Assembly (NCBI GenBank): GCA_963821735.1
Contig: CAWGFK010000002.1
Span: forward strand, 1,011,943-1,075,942
Direction of reading: 5' to 3'
Length of the DNA: 64,000 nt
DNA from: Laspinema sp963821735
Lineage (GTDB): Bacteria > Cyanobacteriota > Cyanobacteriia > Cyanobacteriales > Laspinemataceae
Shown: positions 1 through 8,880 of the stretch, in pieces
Position numbering within the stretch: position 1 is the first letter of the stretch
Layout of the letters: each line of letters begins with the position of its first letter
The notes under the pieces: model-generated
Seen by the model: only the letters and a program-made list of their open reading frames with translations
What the model was told of the DNA's origin: nothing
Databases searched by the model: none
Program-made: the position numbers and the translations under genes

Positions 1-773
1 TAAGCTCGAACGGAGAGTTGCAATTCTTCAATCGGAATTTGACTGGTCGGGTCGGCTTCGGTCGGCGATTCTTCGAGCATCGACTCGATCGTGATATCTT
101 TGAGTGGAGAAAACAGATCCACTAGGATGCTGGCGGATTGACTTAGCGCCTCTTGGGGCGAAATTGAGCCATTCGTCCAGATTTCCATAATCAATCGGTC
201 TTTCTCCAAAGAGCCGCCCACCCGTGCATCTTCAACGGTGTAGTTGACCTTGCGAACGGGCATGAATACAGCGTCTATCAAGAGAAAGTCTAAAGCCGCG
301 TTTTCATCTCGGCTCCGGTCCACTGCTCGATATCCTTTGCCCTTTTCCACCCGAAATTCCATTTCTAAGGTGGAACCCTCGGCAACGGTGGCTATATACT
401 GGTTAGGATCGATCGACTCGACCTCTGAGGGTAAATCAAACCGACCTGCCGTTACCGTTGCGGGACCTTGAACCAGTAAGCGTCCGATTTGCGGTTGCGG
501 TGAGTAGCTTTTGAGGACAACTTCCTTCATGTTCAGTAAAATTTCCAGAACATCTTCTCGGACGCCCTCAATTGTGGCAAACTCGTGATTGACACCGGCA
601 ATTCGGACTGCGCTTACGGCTGTCCCTTCCAAGTTAGAAAGTAGCACTCGGCGGAGGGCATTCCCCACCGTCGTGCCTTGACCTCGTTCTAACGGTTCCA
701 GTAAGAATTTTCCATACTGGGACTGGTCTCTTTCAGTGTTTGACTCTACACACTCAATCTGAAACTGCGCCAC
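1..773 (-). CDS. rpoA: RNA polymerase alpha subunit, 3' end outside window
   Basis: Alpha subunit of RNA polymerase, which nucleates core assembly (alpha dimer, then beta and beta'). Read on the minus strand from a GTG start at 771-773 that follows a GGGAGG ribosome-binding site. The product opens MAQFQIECVESNTERDQSQY and carries the N-terminal-domain signature LLEPLERGQGTTVGNALRRV, the region for dimerisation and beta contact. About 257 codons lie in the window. The C-terminal DNA-binding domain would lie beyond base 1. It is the last gene visible of the ribosomal super-cluster, downstream of rpsK, as in other cyanobacteria. No frameshift was seen in the visible part. Confidence 0.96.
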   Translation of the reverse strand, partial: MAQFQIECVESNTERDQSQYGKFLLEPLERGQGTTVGNALRRVLLSNLEGTAVSAVRIAGVNHEFATIEGVREDVLEILLNMKEVVLKSYSPQPQIGRLLVQGPATVTAGRFDLPSEVESIDPNQYIATVAEGSTLEMEFRVEKGKGYRAVDRSRDENAALDFLLIDAVFMPVRKVNYTVEDARVGGSLEKDRLIMEIWTNGSISPQEALSQSASILVDLFSPLKDITIESMLEESPTEADPTSQIPIEELQLSVRA

Positions 774-985
774 GGAGTGACCTCCCTTCTCCTCGATCCA
801 TCGAAGGCCAGTTTAGCCTCCCTCGTTTAATGCTGACTCGCTCCTCATTGACTGAGGATTTGACCATCGCTCGGAGTGATGAGTCAGGATTTTTTAGGTT
901 GAAATCCTTCATCTCCACTTAATCCTGATGTCCGAATCTTTTTTGTCTGACTTCGTTTTTTTCCAAGGCTGCTATAGGCAAATGT

Positions 986-1381
986 TTAAACTCTACGTCG
1001 CTTGGGTGGACGGCAGCCATTGTGCGGAATTGGGGTGACGTCCCGAATCAAGGTGATTTCTAGGCCCGCACCTTGGAGGGCACGAATGGCAGTCTCTCGG
1101 CCTGAACCGGGACCACTGACCATTACCTCAATTTGACGCATTCCCTGCTCAACTGCACGGCGTGCTGCATTCTCTGCTGCGGTTTGAGCGGCAAAGGGAG
1201 TTCCTTTTTTTGCACCTTTAAAGCCACTAGAACCACTGGTTGCCCAAGAAATTACTTCTCCGCTGGGATCGGTAATCGTGACAATGGTGTTATTAAAGGT
1301 GGACTGAATGTAACCCACTCCATTAGGTACATTCCTTTTTTGCTTTCGCGAGCCAGTTTTTTTGCTTGTTTGTCGCGCCAT
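986..1381 (-). CDS. rpsK: 30S ribosomal protein S11
   Basis: S11 of the small-subunit platform, which contacts 16S rRNA near the mRNA exit. The product is 131 residues, the usual bacterial length. It has the conserved VGYIQSTFNNTIVTITD N-terminal segment, a glycine-rich GFKGAKKGTPFAAQ loop and the hallmark basic tail ending NGCRPPKRRRV. It lies between rpsM and rpoA, separated from rpoA by about 210 bases in which nothing else is evident. Confidence 0.98.
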   Translation of the reverse strand: MARQTSKKTGSRKQKRNVPNGVGYIQSTFNNTIVTITDPSGEVISWATSGSSGFKGAKKGTPFAAQTAAENAARRAVEQGMRQIEVMVSGPGSGRETAIRALQGAGLEITLIRDVTPIPHNGCRPPKRRRV

Positions 1382-1471
1382 ATCGATCGCAATAGTGAAG
1401 GTTTAAATGATTGAGACTCAGTAAGAAGTTCGGCTCGATGAAGCCGAACCTGATTCGAGATTGAATCGTTC

Positions 1472-1855
1472 TTACTTCTTGGAAGGGGCTTTTTTCTTGC
1501 CTGCCACGGTGCGCCTTCCACCTCGACGGGTTCGGGCATTGGTCCGAGTTCTTTGTCCGCGTACTGGGAGTCCCATGCGATGACGACGGCCCCGATAGGT
1601 GCCGATGTCCATCAGACGCTTGATGTTCATGGCCTCTAAGCGTCTGAGATCCCCCTCGACTTCGTAATTTTTTTCTAAGTCTTCCCGGAGGGTGGCGACT
1701 TCGGCGTCGGTTAAATCTTTGACTCGGGTATCTGGATTGACCCCGGTCCGCTCCAAAATTTGCTGGGCTCGCGTTGGCCCAATCCCATAAATGTATCGTA
1801 GACCTATCTCAACTCGCTTATCGCGAGGAAGATCTACTCCGGCAATTCGTGCCAC
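1472..1855 (-). CDS. rpsM: 30S ribosomal protein S13
   Basis: S13 of the small-subunit head, forming bridges to the large subunit and touching P-site tRNA with its basic tail. The product is 127 residues and starts MARIAGVDLPRDKRVEIGLRY. It has the helix-two-turn-helix segment YGIGPTRAQQILERTG and a C-terminal RTNARTRRGGRR stretch followed by a lysine-rich end. It is preceded by rpmJ, as expected for the alpha operon. Confidence 0.98.
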   Translation of the reverse strand: MARIAGVDLPRDKRVEIGLRYIYGIGPTRAQQILERTGVNPDTRVKDLTDAEVATLREDLEKNYEVEGDLRRLEAMNIKRLMDIGTYRGRRHRMGLPVRGQRTRTNARTRRGGRRTVAGKKKAPSKK

Positions 1856-1955
1856 GCTCGTTCTCTCCCTCTACTGGTTAGTATGTTTTGACAACTGTGA
1901 GCAATTCTAAAGGCCAGAATTTAGGGCATTTAGAATTCATTGGATGGGTCTTGAT

Positions 1956-2069
1956 CTAACCCTGACGTTGTTTGTGCTTTGGATTGGAACAAATCACCAT
2001 GACTCGACCGCGACGACGAATGACGCGGCACTTCTCGCAAATCTTCTTGACGGATGCTCGAACTTTCAT
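1956..2069 (-). CDS. rpmJ: 50S ribosomal protein L36
   Basis: A 37-residue protein translated on the minus strand from ATG at 2067-2069 to TAG at 1956-1958. It reads MKVRASVKKICEKCRVIRRR and ends NPKHKQRQG. The C-x2-C ... C-x4-H arrangement is the zinc ribbon of the C-plus form of L36. It is short but unambiguous, and it sits between infA and rpsM, its conserved place. Confidence 0.97.
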   Translation of the reverse strand: MKVRASVKKICEKCRVIRRRGRVMVICSNPKHKQRQG

Positions 2070-2182
2070 TTCTCTTTGAGCAGCGCTACAAACTTCATAT
2101 TATATCAATTTTTGTCAGAAATGACAAAAATACGACCGACTTGTTTTTATCAGGATTTTTAGGGATAAGCTAGAAAGAATCC

Positions 2183-2407
2183 TTACTTCTTACGAAGACG
2201 GTAGGTGATGCGACCTTTGGTTAAGTCGTAGGGGGTCAGTTCTACTTTGACGCGATCGCCCGGAAGAATTTTGATGTAATTCCGGCGAATTTTCCCCGAG
2301 ATGTGGGCGAGTACGTTAAACCCATTGTCTAGGTCTACCCGAAACATCGCATTGGGGAGGGATTCAGTCACCGTCCCTTCCATCTCGATTAGATCTTGTT
2401 TAGCCAA
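2183..2407 (-). CDS. infA: Translation initiation factor IF-1
   Basis: IF-1 binds the A site of the 30S subunit during initiation and helps IF-2 and IF-3. The product is 74 residues, a single OB-fold (S1-like) domain, with the signature MEGTVTESLPNAMFRVDLDN and the conserved RNYIKILPGDRVKVELTPYD and GRITYR segments. It starts at ATG 2405-2407. About 250 bases separate it from adk, with no gene seen between them. Confidence 0.98.
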   Translation of the reverse strand: MAKQDLIEMEGTVTESLPNAMFRVDLDNGFNVLAHISGKIRRNYIKILPGDRVKVELTPYDLTKGRITYRLRKK

Positions 2408-2658
2408 GTTGTTTTTACCTCAATGCTAGAAATACAGTCAACAGCGCTCGGGCGAGCCATCCCGATTCAGATGGCGATCGCACTGCTAGAGATTTTTCAC
2501 GAATAGCTGACAGAGCAGCCCGTCACATATCTTAGCAAAAATAGCGCCAGCTTGACCCAGGCAGGGGGGAAGTTACACCAGTCAGCGCCACTGGAAACAG
2601 CAGCAATCGTAACTGGGTAACTCCGGCATTTGAACCCTGTTTCCCGGTGGCATTTTTT

Positions 2659-3217
2659 TCAACTGGTGACTACTTTTTTCAGAATCGCCGCCACTGCCTC
2701 AATAGACGAATTGCCATTGATAGCAATCAGCCGTCCCCGCTCTCGATAATAGTCAATCACCGGAATCGTTTGGCTGTGATAAACCCGTAAACGACGGGCA
2801 ATGGTCTCATCCCCATCATCACTGCGTCCTCGTCCATGTAACCGATCAATCAACTGTTTGTCGGGGACTTCCAAACTAATGGCTGACTTACACTCTTGCT
2901 GAATATCATCCAAAAGATGATCTAAAAACTCAGCTTGAGGCACATTCCGAGGAAACCCATCTAAGAATCCATCCCGTTTTAGTCGCATCCGGTTGAGTCA
3001 GGCGATCGCGAATCAAGTCTAAAAGCAGCGAATCCGGGACCAACTCCCCACGCTGCATATACTCCTTAGCCTGATTGCCCAAATCAGTCTGTTGATCAAC
3101 AGCGGCCCTCAAGATATCCCCCGTTGAAATATGAGGAATATGATGAGATTCGGAGAGGATCTGAGCTTGAGTTCCCTTCCCCGCTCCAGGAGGACCTAAA
3201 AAAATTAGTCTTGTCAC
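2659..3217 (-). CDS. adk: Adenylate kinase, one frameshift
   Basis: Adenylate kinase (ATP + AMP = 2 ADP). It starts at GTG 3215-3217, which overlaps the last base of the secY stop codon. The first frame gives MTRLIFLGPPGAGKGTQAQI (P-loop GPPGAGKGT) and runs through the NMP-binding STGDILR motif to TKTGWIL, then breaks. The second frame continues DGFPRNVPQAEFLD and holds the LID start (HGRGRSDDGDETIARRL) and the end ILKKVVTS. One extra base at about 2961-2965, within CTTAGATGG on the coding strand, explains the break. With it removed the protein is about 185 residues, normal for a short-LID bacterial enzyme. The gene is essential, so a sequencing indel is likelier than a real mutation. Confidence 0.93.
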
Positions 3218-4527
3218 TATTGCTTCACCATTCCTTCATAGCGCTGGGAGATCACATAAGTTTGAATTTGTTTGGCCGTATCGATCGCCACCCCCACCAA
3301 AATCAGCAGAGAAGTTGCTCCAAACCCCTGGAAAGTCCGCACACCCGTGGCACTTTCTACAGCAGTTGGGACGATCGCCACCATCCCCAAAAAAATGGCT
3401 CCCAAAAACGTTAATCGGTTCAGTACCCGCTCCACATATTCCGTCGTCGCCCGTCCTGGACGAATCCCAGGAATACTGGCCCCCATTTTTTTCAAATTTT
3501 GAGCCATATCTACAGGATTCACAATCAATGAAGCGTAGAAATAGCTGAAAAACAGAATTAACGTCAAATAAAACGCCACATAAACCAAAGGAGCAGGACC
3601 ATTGGGACTCAAATAAGACGAAATGGTAATCATTACGTCATTTTTGGTAAATTGAGCCAAAGAAGCAGGCAGAATTAACACTGCCGATGCAAAAATGATC
3701 GGCATCACCCCCCCTTGATTTAACCTCAAAGGAAGATAGCTACTTTTCTCCCGATAAAGCTTCCGTCCGACCTGACGACGGGCCGAAATAATTGGAATTC
3801 TTCGGGTCCCTTCTTGGACAAAAACAATCCCAACAATCGTAATTAAAAAGACCAAAGTCAGAATCAAAACCGGACCGACAATCGCTTGGTCTTCCCGAGC
3901 CAGAGCCAGAGTTTGACCCAAAGAATTGGGAAGAACCGCCACAATATTGACAAAAATCAATAAAGAAGCGCCATTGCCCACTCCGCGTTCCGTAATCAAC
4001 TCAGATACCCACATCACAAACATCGAGCCAGTGGTCAATGCCACCGCAGTTTGGACATAGAATAAAACACCGGGATCTGGGGTTTCGGCAAAAGCGCCAA
4101 CCCATAGAGCAATGCCGGTACTTTGCAGCAATGCCCATCCTAGGGCAACATAACGAGTAATCTGAGAGATTTTGCGCCGACCGGCTTCCCCTTCATTTTT
4201 TTGTAAATCTTCTAATGAAGGGAGAGCAGCCGTCAGTAATTGCATAATAATGGAGGCATTAATATAAGGCAGGATCCCTAGGGCAAAAATCCCTAAAGCT
4301 CGCAAGCCACCCCCAGAAAACAGGTCCAAAAAACCAATCAGCGGACTGCCATCAATATTGGCCTGAAATCTCGCACGGTCAATCCCAGGAACTGGAATCC
4401 AAATGCCTAAGCGCACCAAAACTAACATACCAATGGTGAGGAGCAGCCGACCTCGCAGGCCCGCTGCTCTAGCCATCTGCATGAAAGTCTCCTGAGCGGT
4501 TGGTGCTTTATCTCGACTAACAACCAT
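3217..4527 (-). CDS. secY: Protein translocase subunit SecY
   Basis: Channel subunit of the SecYEG translocon, serving plasma and thylakoid membranes in cyanobacteria. The product is 436 residues with about ten hydrophobic segments. It has the signature WIPVPGID near residue 45, the plug-region sequence GFLDLFSGGGLRALGIFALG, and the cytosolic loop with EGTRRIPI followed by YLPLRLNQGGVMPIIFAS. It ends SQRYEGMVKQ. It sits between rplO and adk, with adk starting on its last base, so the two are translationally linked. Confidence 0.98.
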   Translation of the reverse strand: MVVSRDKAPTAQETFMQMARAAGLRGRLLLTIGMLVLVRLGIWIPVPGIDRARFQANIDGSPLIGFLDLFSGGGLRALGIFALGILPYINASIIMQLLTAALPSLEDLQKNEGEAGRRKISQITRYVALGWALLQSTGIALWVGAFAETPDPGVLFYVQTAVALTTGSMFVMWVSELITERGVGNGASLLIFVNIVAVLPNSLGQTLALAREDQAIVGPVLILTLVFLITIVGIVFVQEGTRRIPIISARRQVGRKLYREKSSYLPLRLNQGGVMPIIFASAVLILPASLAQFTKNDVMITISSYLSPNGPAPLVYVAFYLTLILFFSYFYASLIVNPVDMAQNLKKMGASIPGIRPGRATTEYVERVLNRLTFLGAIFLGMVAIVPTAVESATGVRTFQGFGATSLLILVGVAIDTAKQIQTYVISQRYEGMVKQ

Positions 4528-4602
4528 TAAGGAGTACCTCTACTGTTCATTGCAGCGCTCCGTGTCCTTGTCTAGGATAAATGCCCGTAAGGTCATATCA
4601 CC

Positions 4603-5058
4603 CTAGGATTTGGCATCACTGGTTTCACAAGTTCCACCGGCAGCTTCAATCTTGGCTTTAGCCCCTGCGGTAAAGGCAGCAGCTTTCACATTTAAAGGAA
4701 CATTCAGTTCCCCATCTCCCAAGATTTTCAAAGGCCCATCATTGGTGGTGACAATGCCCGCTTCCATCAAGGACGCTAAGGTCACTTCACTGTTAGCGGC
4801 CAATGATGCCAACTTACTTACGTTAATCGTAGTGTATTCTTTGCGATTGACGAGCGGAAAATGCTTGAGCTTAGGCAGACGGCGATACAGGGGCTGTTGT
4901 CCCCCTTCAAACCCAGGACGGGTGCTACCCCCGGCTCTCGCTTTTTGACCTCTCATCCCTTTACCGGCGCTGGCCCCTTGACCGGCAGAAATACCGCGAG
5001 CCAAGCGCCGTTTGCGTTTTTTAGACCCTGCTTTGGGTCCTAGTTCATGTAGTCTCAT
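4603..5058 (-). CDS. rplO: 50S ribosomal protein L15
   Basis: L15, a large-subunit assembly protein on 23S rRNA. The product is 151 residues and starts MRLHELGPKAGSKKRKRRLA. It has the extended glycine/arginine-rich N-terminal tail (GQGASAGKGMRGQKARAGG) and the conserved GFEGGQQPLYRRLPK motif. rpmD (L30), which precedes rplO in many bacteria, is absent between rpsE and rplO, as is normal for cyanobacteria. Confidence 0.97.
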   Translation of the reverse strand: MRLHELGPKAGSKKRKRRLARGISAGQGASAGKGMRGQKARAGGSTRPGFEGGQQPLYRRLPKLKHFPLVNRKEYTTINVSKLASLAANSEVTLASLMEAGIVTTNDGPLKILGDGELNVPLNVKAAAFTAGAKAKIEAAGGTCETSDAKS

Positions 5059-5109
5059 TTTTCTCCCCTATGTCTGTAACTTGACTCGGTTCAAGCTGAT
5101 GGCGATGGA

Positions 5110-5634
5110 TTAGGCGTACAGCTTGTCAATTGCAATGCCACGCTCGTCAGCGACTTCAGACAAGGTTCGCAGACTGACTAGGGCATCGATCGCAGCTCTA
5201 GCATTGTTCAGTGGGTTGTTAGACCCCAACTGTTTGGCGAGAATATTGCGAACTCCGGCTAATTCGAGGACGGTGCGGACTGCACCCCCAGCAATTACCC
5301 CGGTCCCAGGTGCGGCGGGACGCATCATCACTTTGGCTCCGGTGGCACTGCCATCGACGCGGTGAGGAATGGAGTTGGCTTTGGTTAGAGGCACTTCGAT
5401 TAGATGCTTTTTGCCATCGGCGACGCCTTTTTTAACGGCGCTGATCACGTCACTGGCTTTACCCACACCGACTCCGACTTGACCGCGTTCGTTACCGACG
5501 ACGACGATCGCCCGGAAGCTGAGTTTTTTACCGCCTTTGACGACTTTAGTAACCCGGCGAATCTGAACGACCCGCTCTTGCCAATCTGTTTCTTTTTCCC
5601 GAGTGCGGGCGTTTTTTTTACGACGTTCTGCCAT
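5110..5634 (-). CDS. rpsE: 30S ribosomal protein S5
   Basis: S5 lies at the mRNA entry side of the 30S subunit and affects decoding fidelity. The product is 174 residues. The double-stranded-RNA-binding-like N domain has WQERVVQIRRVTKVVKGGKK and FRAIVVVGNERGQVGVGVGK. The C domain has GTGVIAGGAVRTVLELAGV and the conserved SNNPLNNARA segment. It lies between rplR and rplO, with about 50 bases before rplO. Confidence 0.98.
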   Translation of the reverse strand: MAERRKKNARTREKETDWQERVVQIRRVTKVVKGGKKLSFRAIVVVGNERGQVGVGVGKASDVISAVKKGVADGKKHLIEVPLTKANSIPHRVDGSATGAKVMMRPAAPGTGVIAGGAVRTVLELAGVRNILAKQLGSNNPLNNARAAIDALVSLRTLSEVADERGIAIDKLYA

Positions 5635-5781
5635 AGTTTTTTGTCAGGAATGATTGTTGCTATTCGTTCGGTGTTGGTGCGTTTGCCGATTCGCTCGGTT
5701 TGGATCGCTCTGGTGGGACGAGATTATGCCGTGCGAGATGGCAACGCGCAACTGCCGAAACTTAGGCGACTTTAGAACTTT

Positions 5782-6144
5782 TTAGAACTCTAAACCCGCT
5801 TCACGGGCCGCTTCTGCTAGGGCTTTAACCCGACCGTGGTAAAGGTTACCGCCGCGATCGAAGACGACTTTTTCAATGCCTTTTTCCCGGGCGCGATCGG
5901 CGATCAGTTTGCCGACTTTGGCCGATGCATCACAAGTAGCTCCTGTCTCTAATTCGGCTTTCAATGCCGGATCAAGAGTGGATGCCGCTGCTAGGGTTTG
6001 GTGTTGGGTATCGTCTATCACCTGAGCATAAATATGCTGATGAGAGCGAAATACAGATAACCGAGGACGTTCTGGGGTGCCGATGACCCGACGTCGCACG
6101 CGCCGATGACGGCGTTCAATAGATTCACTGCGAGTCAGCTTCAT
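5782..6144 (-). CDS. rplR: 50S ribosomal protein L18
   Basis: L18 binds 5S rRNA with L5 and L25 and docks it on the large subunit. The product is 120 residues with a basic N terminus (RRHRRVRRRVIGTPERPRLS), the VFRSHQHIYAQVIDD strand region, and the invariant C-terminal FDRGGNLYHGRVKALAEAAR. It starts three bases after the rplF stop codon. About 150 bases before rpsE hold no other gene. Confidence 0.97.
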   Translation of the reverse strand: MKLTRSESIERRHRRVRRRVIGTPERPRLSVFRSHQHIYAQVIDDTQHQTLAAASTLDPALKAELETGATCDASAKVGKLIADRAREKGIEKVVFDRGGNLYHGRVKALAEAAREAGLEF

Positions 6145-6147
6145 AGT

Positions 6148-6687
6148 TTATTTCTTCCCTGTCTTCCCTGCCTTGCGTCTGACTTGTTCGCCTGCATAGC
6201 GAATTCCCTTACCTTTATAGGGTTCGGGGGGACGGACGTCCCTAATTTTGGCGGCAGTATTGCCGACAATTTCTTTGTTGATGCCGCTGACAATCACGTT
6301 GGTGTTGTTTTCAACGGCGACAGAGATGCCTTCGGGGGGGTTGATTTCCACGGGGTTGCTATACCCGACGTTGAGAATCAGGTTGCGCCCTTGGACTTGA
6401 GCGCGATAGCCCACCCCTTGAATTTCCAGTCGTTTTTGGAATCCTTCGGAGACGCCTTGAACCATGTTGGCGACTAAGGTGCGGCATAATCCATGACGTT
6501 GACGGGCGGCACGAGACTCGTCGCGACGCTTGACTTCGATGGTTTCGCCTTCTTGTGCCACGATGACTTCGGCGGGTAGCTCTCGGGAAAGTTCGCCTTT
6601 TGGCCCCTTAACGGAGACTTTCTGCCCCTCAATGGATACGACGACTTTGGCCGGTATATTAATGGGGCGCTTACCAATACGAGACAT
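6148..6687 (-). CDS. rplF: 50S ribosomal protein L6
   Basis: L6 sits at the factor-binding side of the 50S near the sarcin-ricin loop. The product is 179 residues, the normal two-repeat length. It opens MSRIGKRPINIPAKVVVSIE, has NMVQGVSEGFQKRLEIQGVGYRA in the centre, and the C-terminal signature PPEPYKGKGIRYAGEQVRRK. It is part of the spc cluster, downstream of rpsH. Confidence 0.98.
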   Translation of the reverse strand: MSRIGKRPINIPAKVVVSIEGQKVSVKGPKGELSRELPAEVIVAQEGETIEVKRRDESRAARQRHGLCRTLVANMVQGVSEGFQKRLEIQGVGYRAQVQGRNLILNVGYSNPVEINPPEGISVAVENNTNVIVSGINKEIVGNTAAKIRDVRPPEPYKGKGIRYAGEQVRRKAGKTGKK

Positions 6688-6804
6688 AGTTTTCCTCTTT
6701 CTTTACTTGTCGAGATTTAAGCCGTAAGGTCAGAATTGAAGGGGGCAGGGTGCTGCGTCCCCTTGCAGTGGATTCTTCGACCGATTCACGGAAAAAATCT
6801 CAAA

Positions 6805-7206
6805 CTACCAGACATAGCAAAGCACTTCACCGCCTACACCTTGACGACGGGCGTCTCGGTCGGTCATGATGCCCGATGAGGTGGAAATGATGGCAATTCC
6901 AATGCCGCCTAAGACGCGAGGTAATTCTTTCCGATTGGAATAGACTCGCAACCCGGGTTTACTGACCCGTTTTAAGGCTTTGATAATGGGCTGGCGATTT
7001 TTGCCTTTGTATTTCAAGGCGATCGCGAGTTTTTTATCGACCCCTTCGCCCACTTCTTCAAATTCGGCAATAAAGCCTTCTTCTTGAAGAACTTTGGCAA
7101 TGGAACGGGTCATGTTTGTGGATAGAACTTCTGTTTTTTGGTGCCGTGCTAGGCTTGCATTGCGGATGCGTGTAAGCATATCTGCAATCGTGTCGTTAGC
7201 CGCCAT
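6805..7206 (-). CDS. rpsH: 30S ribosomal protein S8
   Basis: S8 is a primary 16S rRNA-binding protein and, in enterobacteria, the translational repressor of the spc operon. The product is 133 residues. It begins MAANDTIADMLTRIRNASLA and ends with the conserved GGIGIAIISTSSGIMTDRDA and GGEVLCYVW, the RNA-binding C-terminal domain. rpsN (S14) would precede it in many bacteria but is absent here, as expected for cyanobacteria. Confidence 0.98.
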   Translation of the reverse strand: MAANDTIADMLTRIRNASLARHQKTEVLSTNMTRSIAKVLQEEGFIAEFEEVGEGVDKKLAIALKYKGKNRQPIIKALKRVSKPGLRVYSNRKELPRVLGGIGIAIISTSSGIMTDRDARRQGVGGEVLCYVW

Positions 7207-7231
7207 TTTTCGCTCCTTATTCCCCTGTTAA

Positions 7232-7777
7232 TTATCCTTCTTTGAAGGGCATTCCCATTTCTTTGAGTAAGGCGCGGCCCTCTTCATCCGTTGTTGCCGT
7301 TGTGATGATGGATATGTCCATACCCCGAATTTGGTCAATCCGGTCGTACTCTACTTCTGGAAAAATTAATTGTTCTCTGACGCCCAAGGTGTAATTGCCT
7401 CGTCCGTCAAAGCTTTTGGGACTAATGCCGCGAAAGTCCCGAATCCGAGGTAGTGCTAAACTGATCAGGCGATCGAGGAAGGAATACATCCGATCGCCCC
7501 GGAGGGTGACCATCATTCCCACAGGCATTCCTTGACGGATTTTAAAGCCTGCGATCGCCTTTTTCGCCCGCGTCACCACGGGTTTTTGTCCCGCAATTGT
7601 AGCGATTTCGGTCAAAGATGATTCTAGCGCTTTCGCATTGCTAGACGCTTCCCCTAAGCCTCGGTTAATGGTGATTTTCACCACCTTGGGCACCTGATGG
7701 ATATTTTGGTACTTAAACTGTTCCATCAGTTTGGGGACGATCGTTTCTTGATACCGCGTTTTGAGTTGAGTAGCCAT
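7232..7777 (-). CDS. rplE: 50S ribosomal protein L5
   Basis: L5 binds 5S rRNA and touches P-site tRNA. The product is 181 residues and starts MATQLKTRYQETIVPKLMEQ. It has the conserved VVKITINRGLGEASSNAK, AGQKPVVTRAKKAIAGFKIR and FDGRGNYTLGVREQLIFPEV segments and ends MGMPFKEG. It follows rplX by about 100 bases. Confidence 0.98.
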   Translation of the reverse strand: MATQLKTRYQETIVPKLMEQFKYQNIHQVPKVVKITINRGLGEASSNAKALESSLTEIATIAGQKPVVTRAKKAIAGFKIRQGMPVGMMVTLRGDRMYSFLDRLISLALPRIRDFRGISPKSFDGRGNYTLGVREQLIFPEVEYDRIDQIRGMDISIITTATTDEEGRALLKEMGMPFKEG

Positions 7778-7878
7778 GAGTTTTACATCCTTATCCCTGG
7801 TCTTGGTCAGAGATTCCTTATTTCTGAAGATATAGAGCGGTGGGGTAGGGCAAGAATCCCTTCCCCTTCGTCCCTTGC

Positions 7879-8233
7879 CTAATCAATAATTTCCCCGGTT
7901 TTTTTGAGCATTCGCACCTTCCGTCCTTCTTCGGTGAAGGTGTAACAAATCCGGCTTGCCACTTTTTCCTTTTCAGAATAAAGCATGACATTTGAGCTAT
8001 GAATCGGAGATTCAAAGGTCTCAATGCGACCCGATTCTCCTTCTTGCTGAGGTTTAACGTGCTTTGTTTTCACGTTAACGCCTTTCACAATCACTGTGCT
8101 TCTTGGTCGGAAAGGTTTTCATGATTTCTCCAACCTTTCCTTTTTCTTTCCCGGCAATAACCTGCACCGTATCGCCGGTTTTAACGTGCATTTTATAGCG
8201 CGTCAGGGCAGTGTTCCGTTGTTTTTTAGCCAT
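7879..8233 (-). CDS. rplX: 50S ribosomal protein L24, one frameshift
   Basis: L24 initiates 50S assembly by binding the 5' end of 23S rRNA. The first frame, from ATG 8231-8233, gives MAKKQRNTALTRYKMHVKTG and the KOW motif VQVIAGKEKGKVGEIMKTFP, then goes out of frame and stops at 8075. The second frame carries VIVKGVNVKTKHVKPQQEGE through to KVRMLKKTGEIID. One extra base at about 8097-8104 (AAGAAGC on the coding strand) accounts for it. Repaired, it is about 117 residues, a usual length. Essential and normally single copy, so a sequence error is the favoured explanation. Confidence 0.94.
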
Positions 8234-8599
8234 TTACAGCACCTCCGGCGCTAAGGATACGATTTTGGTGTAATTTTTGTCGCGCAATTCGCGAGCAACG
8301 GGGCCAAAAACGCGGGTTCCCTTGGGGTTACCATCGGGGTTCACAATCACGGCGGCATTGTCATCAAAGCGAATGCTCATCCCACTATCGCGACGTAATC
8401 CTTTGCGGGTGCGAACTACAACAGCACGCACAACATCAGATTTTTTAATCGGCATATTGGGAATAGCATCCTTGACAACGGCGATGATCACGTCACCAAC
8501 ACCGGCATAGCGTCGGTTGCCCCCGAGGACGCGAATACACATTAACCGTTTAGCACCGCTATTATCGGCAACGTTGAGATACGACTCTTGTTGAATCAC
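8234..8599 (-). CDS. rplN: 50S ribosomal protein L14
   Basis: L14 lies at the subunit interface and forms intersubunit bridges. The product is 121 residues and starts MIQQESYLNVADNSGAKRLM. It has the conserved RVLGGNRRYAGVGDVIIAVV, the RTRKGLRRDSGMSIRFDDNA signature and the C-terminal FGPVARELRDKNYTKIVSLA. Its stop codon abuts the rplX start. Confidence 0.98.
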   Translation of the reverse strand: MIQQESYLNVADNSGAKRLMCIRVLGGNRRYAGVGDVIIAVVKDAIPNMPIKKSDVVRAVVVRTRKGLRRDSGMSIRFDDNAAVIVNPDGNPKGTRVFGPVARELRDKNYTKIVSLAPEVL

Positions 8600-8617
8600 C
8601 TTCAGTCTCCGTGGTTC

Positions 8618-8869
8618 TTAGATTTGGGTGGCACTATTGATAATCTCAATCACTTGCCAGTGTTTCGTGCGACTGAGGGGGCGAGTTTCCTGGATCCGGA
8701 CGCGATCGCCCTCTTTGCATTTGTTTTCCTCATCATGCGCTTTGTAGCGCTTGGTTTTGACGACAATTTTGCCGTACTTCGGATGAGGGCTTCTATTCTC
8801 GATCGCCACAACGACGGTTTTATCCATCTTGTCGCTGACCACTACACCAACTCTTTCTTTAACTGCCAT
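8618..8869 (-). CDS. rpsQ: 30S ribosomal protein S17
   Basis: S17, a primary 16S rRNA-binding OB-fold protein. The product is 83 residues and reads MAVKERVGVVVSDKMDKTVV, with the signature HPKYGKIVVKTKRYKAHDEE and GDRVRIQETRPLSRTKHWQV. It follows rpmC by about ten bases and precedes rplN, the standard order. Confidence 0.98.
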   Translation of the reverse strand: MAVKERVGVVVSDKMDKTVVVAIENRSPHPKYGKIVVKTKRYKAHDEENKCKEGDRVRIQETRPLSRTKHWQVIEIINSATQI

Positions 8870-8880
8870 GTCACTTACTC

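Noticed and set aside
2930..2988. Programmed frameshift in adk
   Set aside because: No slippery heptamer or downstream structure is evident, and similar shifts in unrelated genes point to sequencing error.
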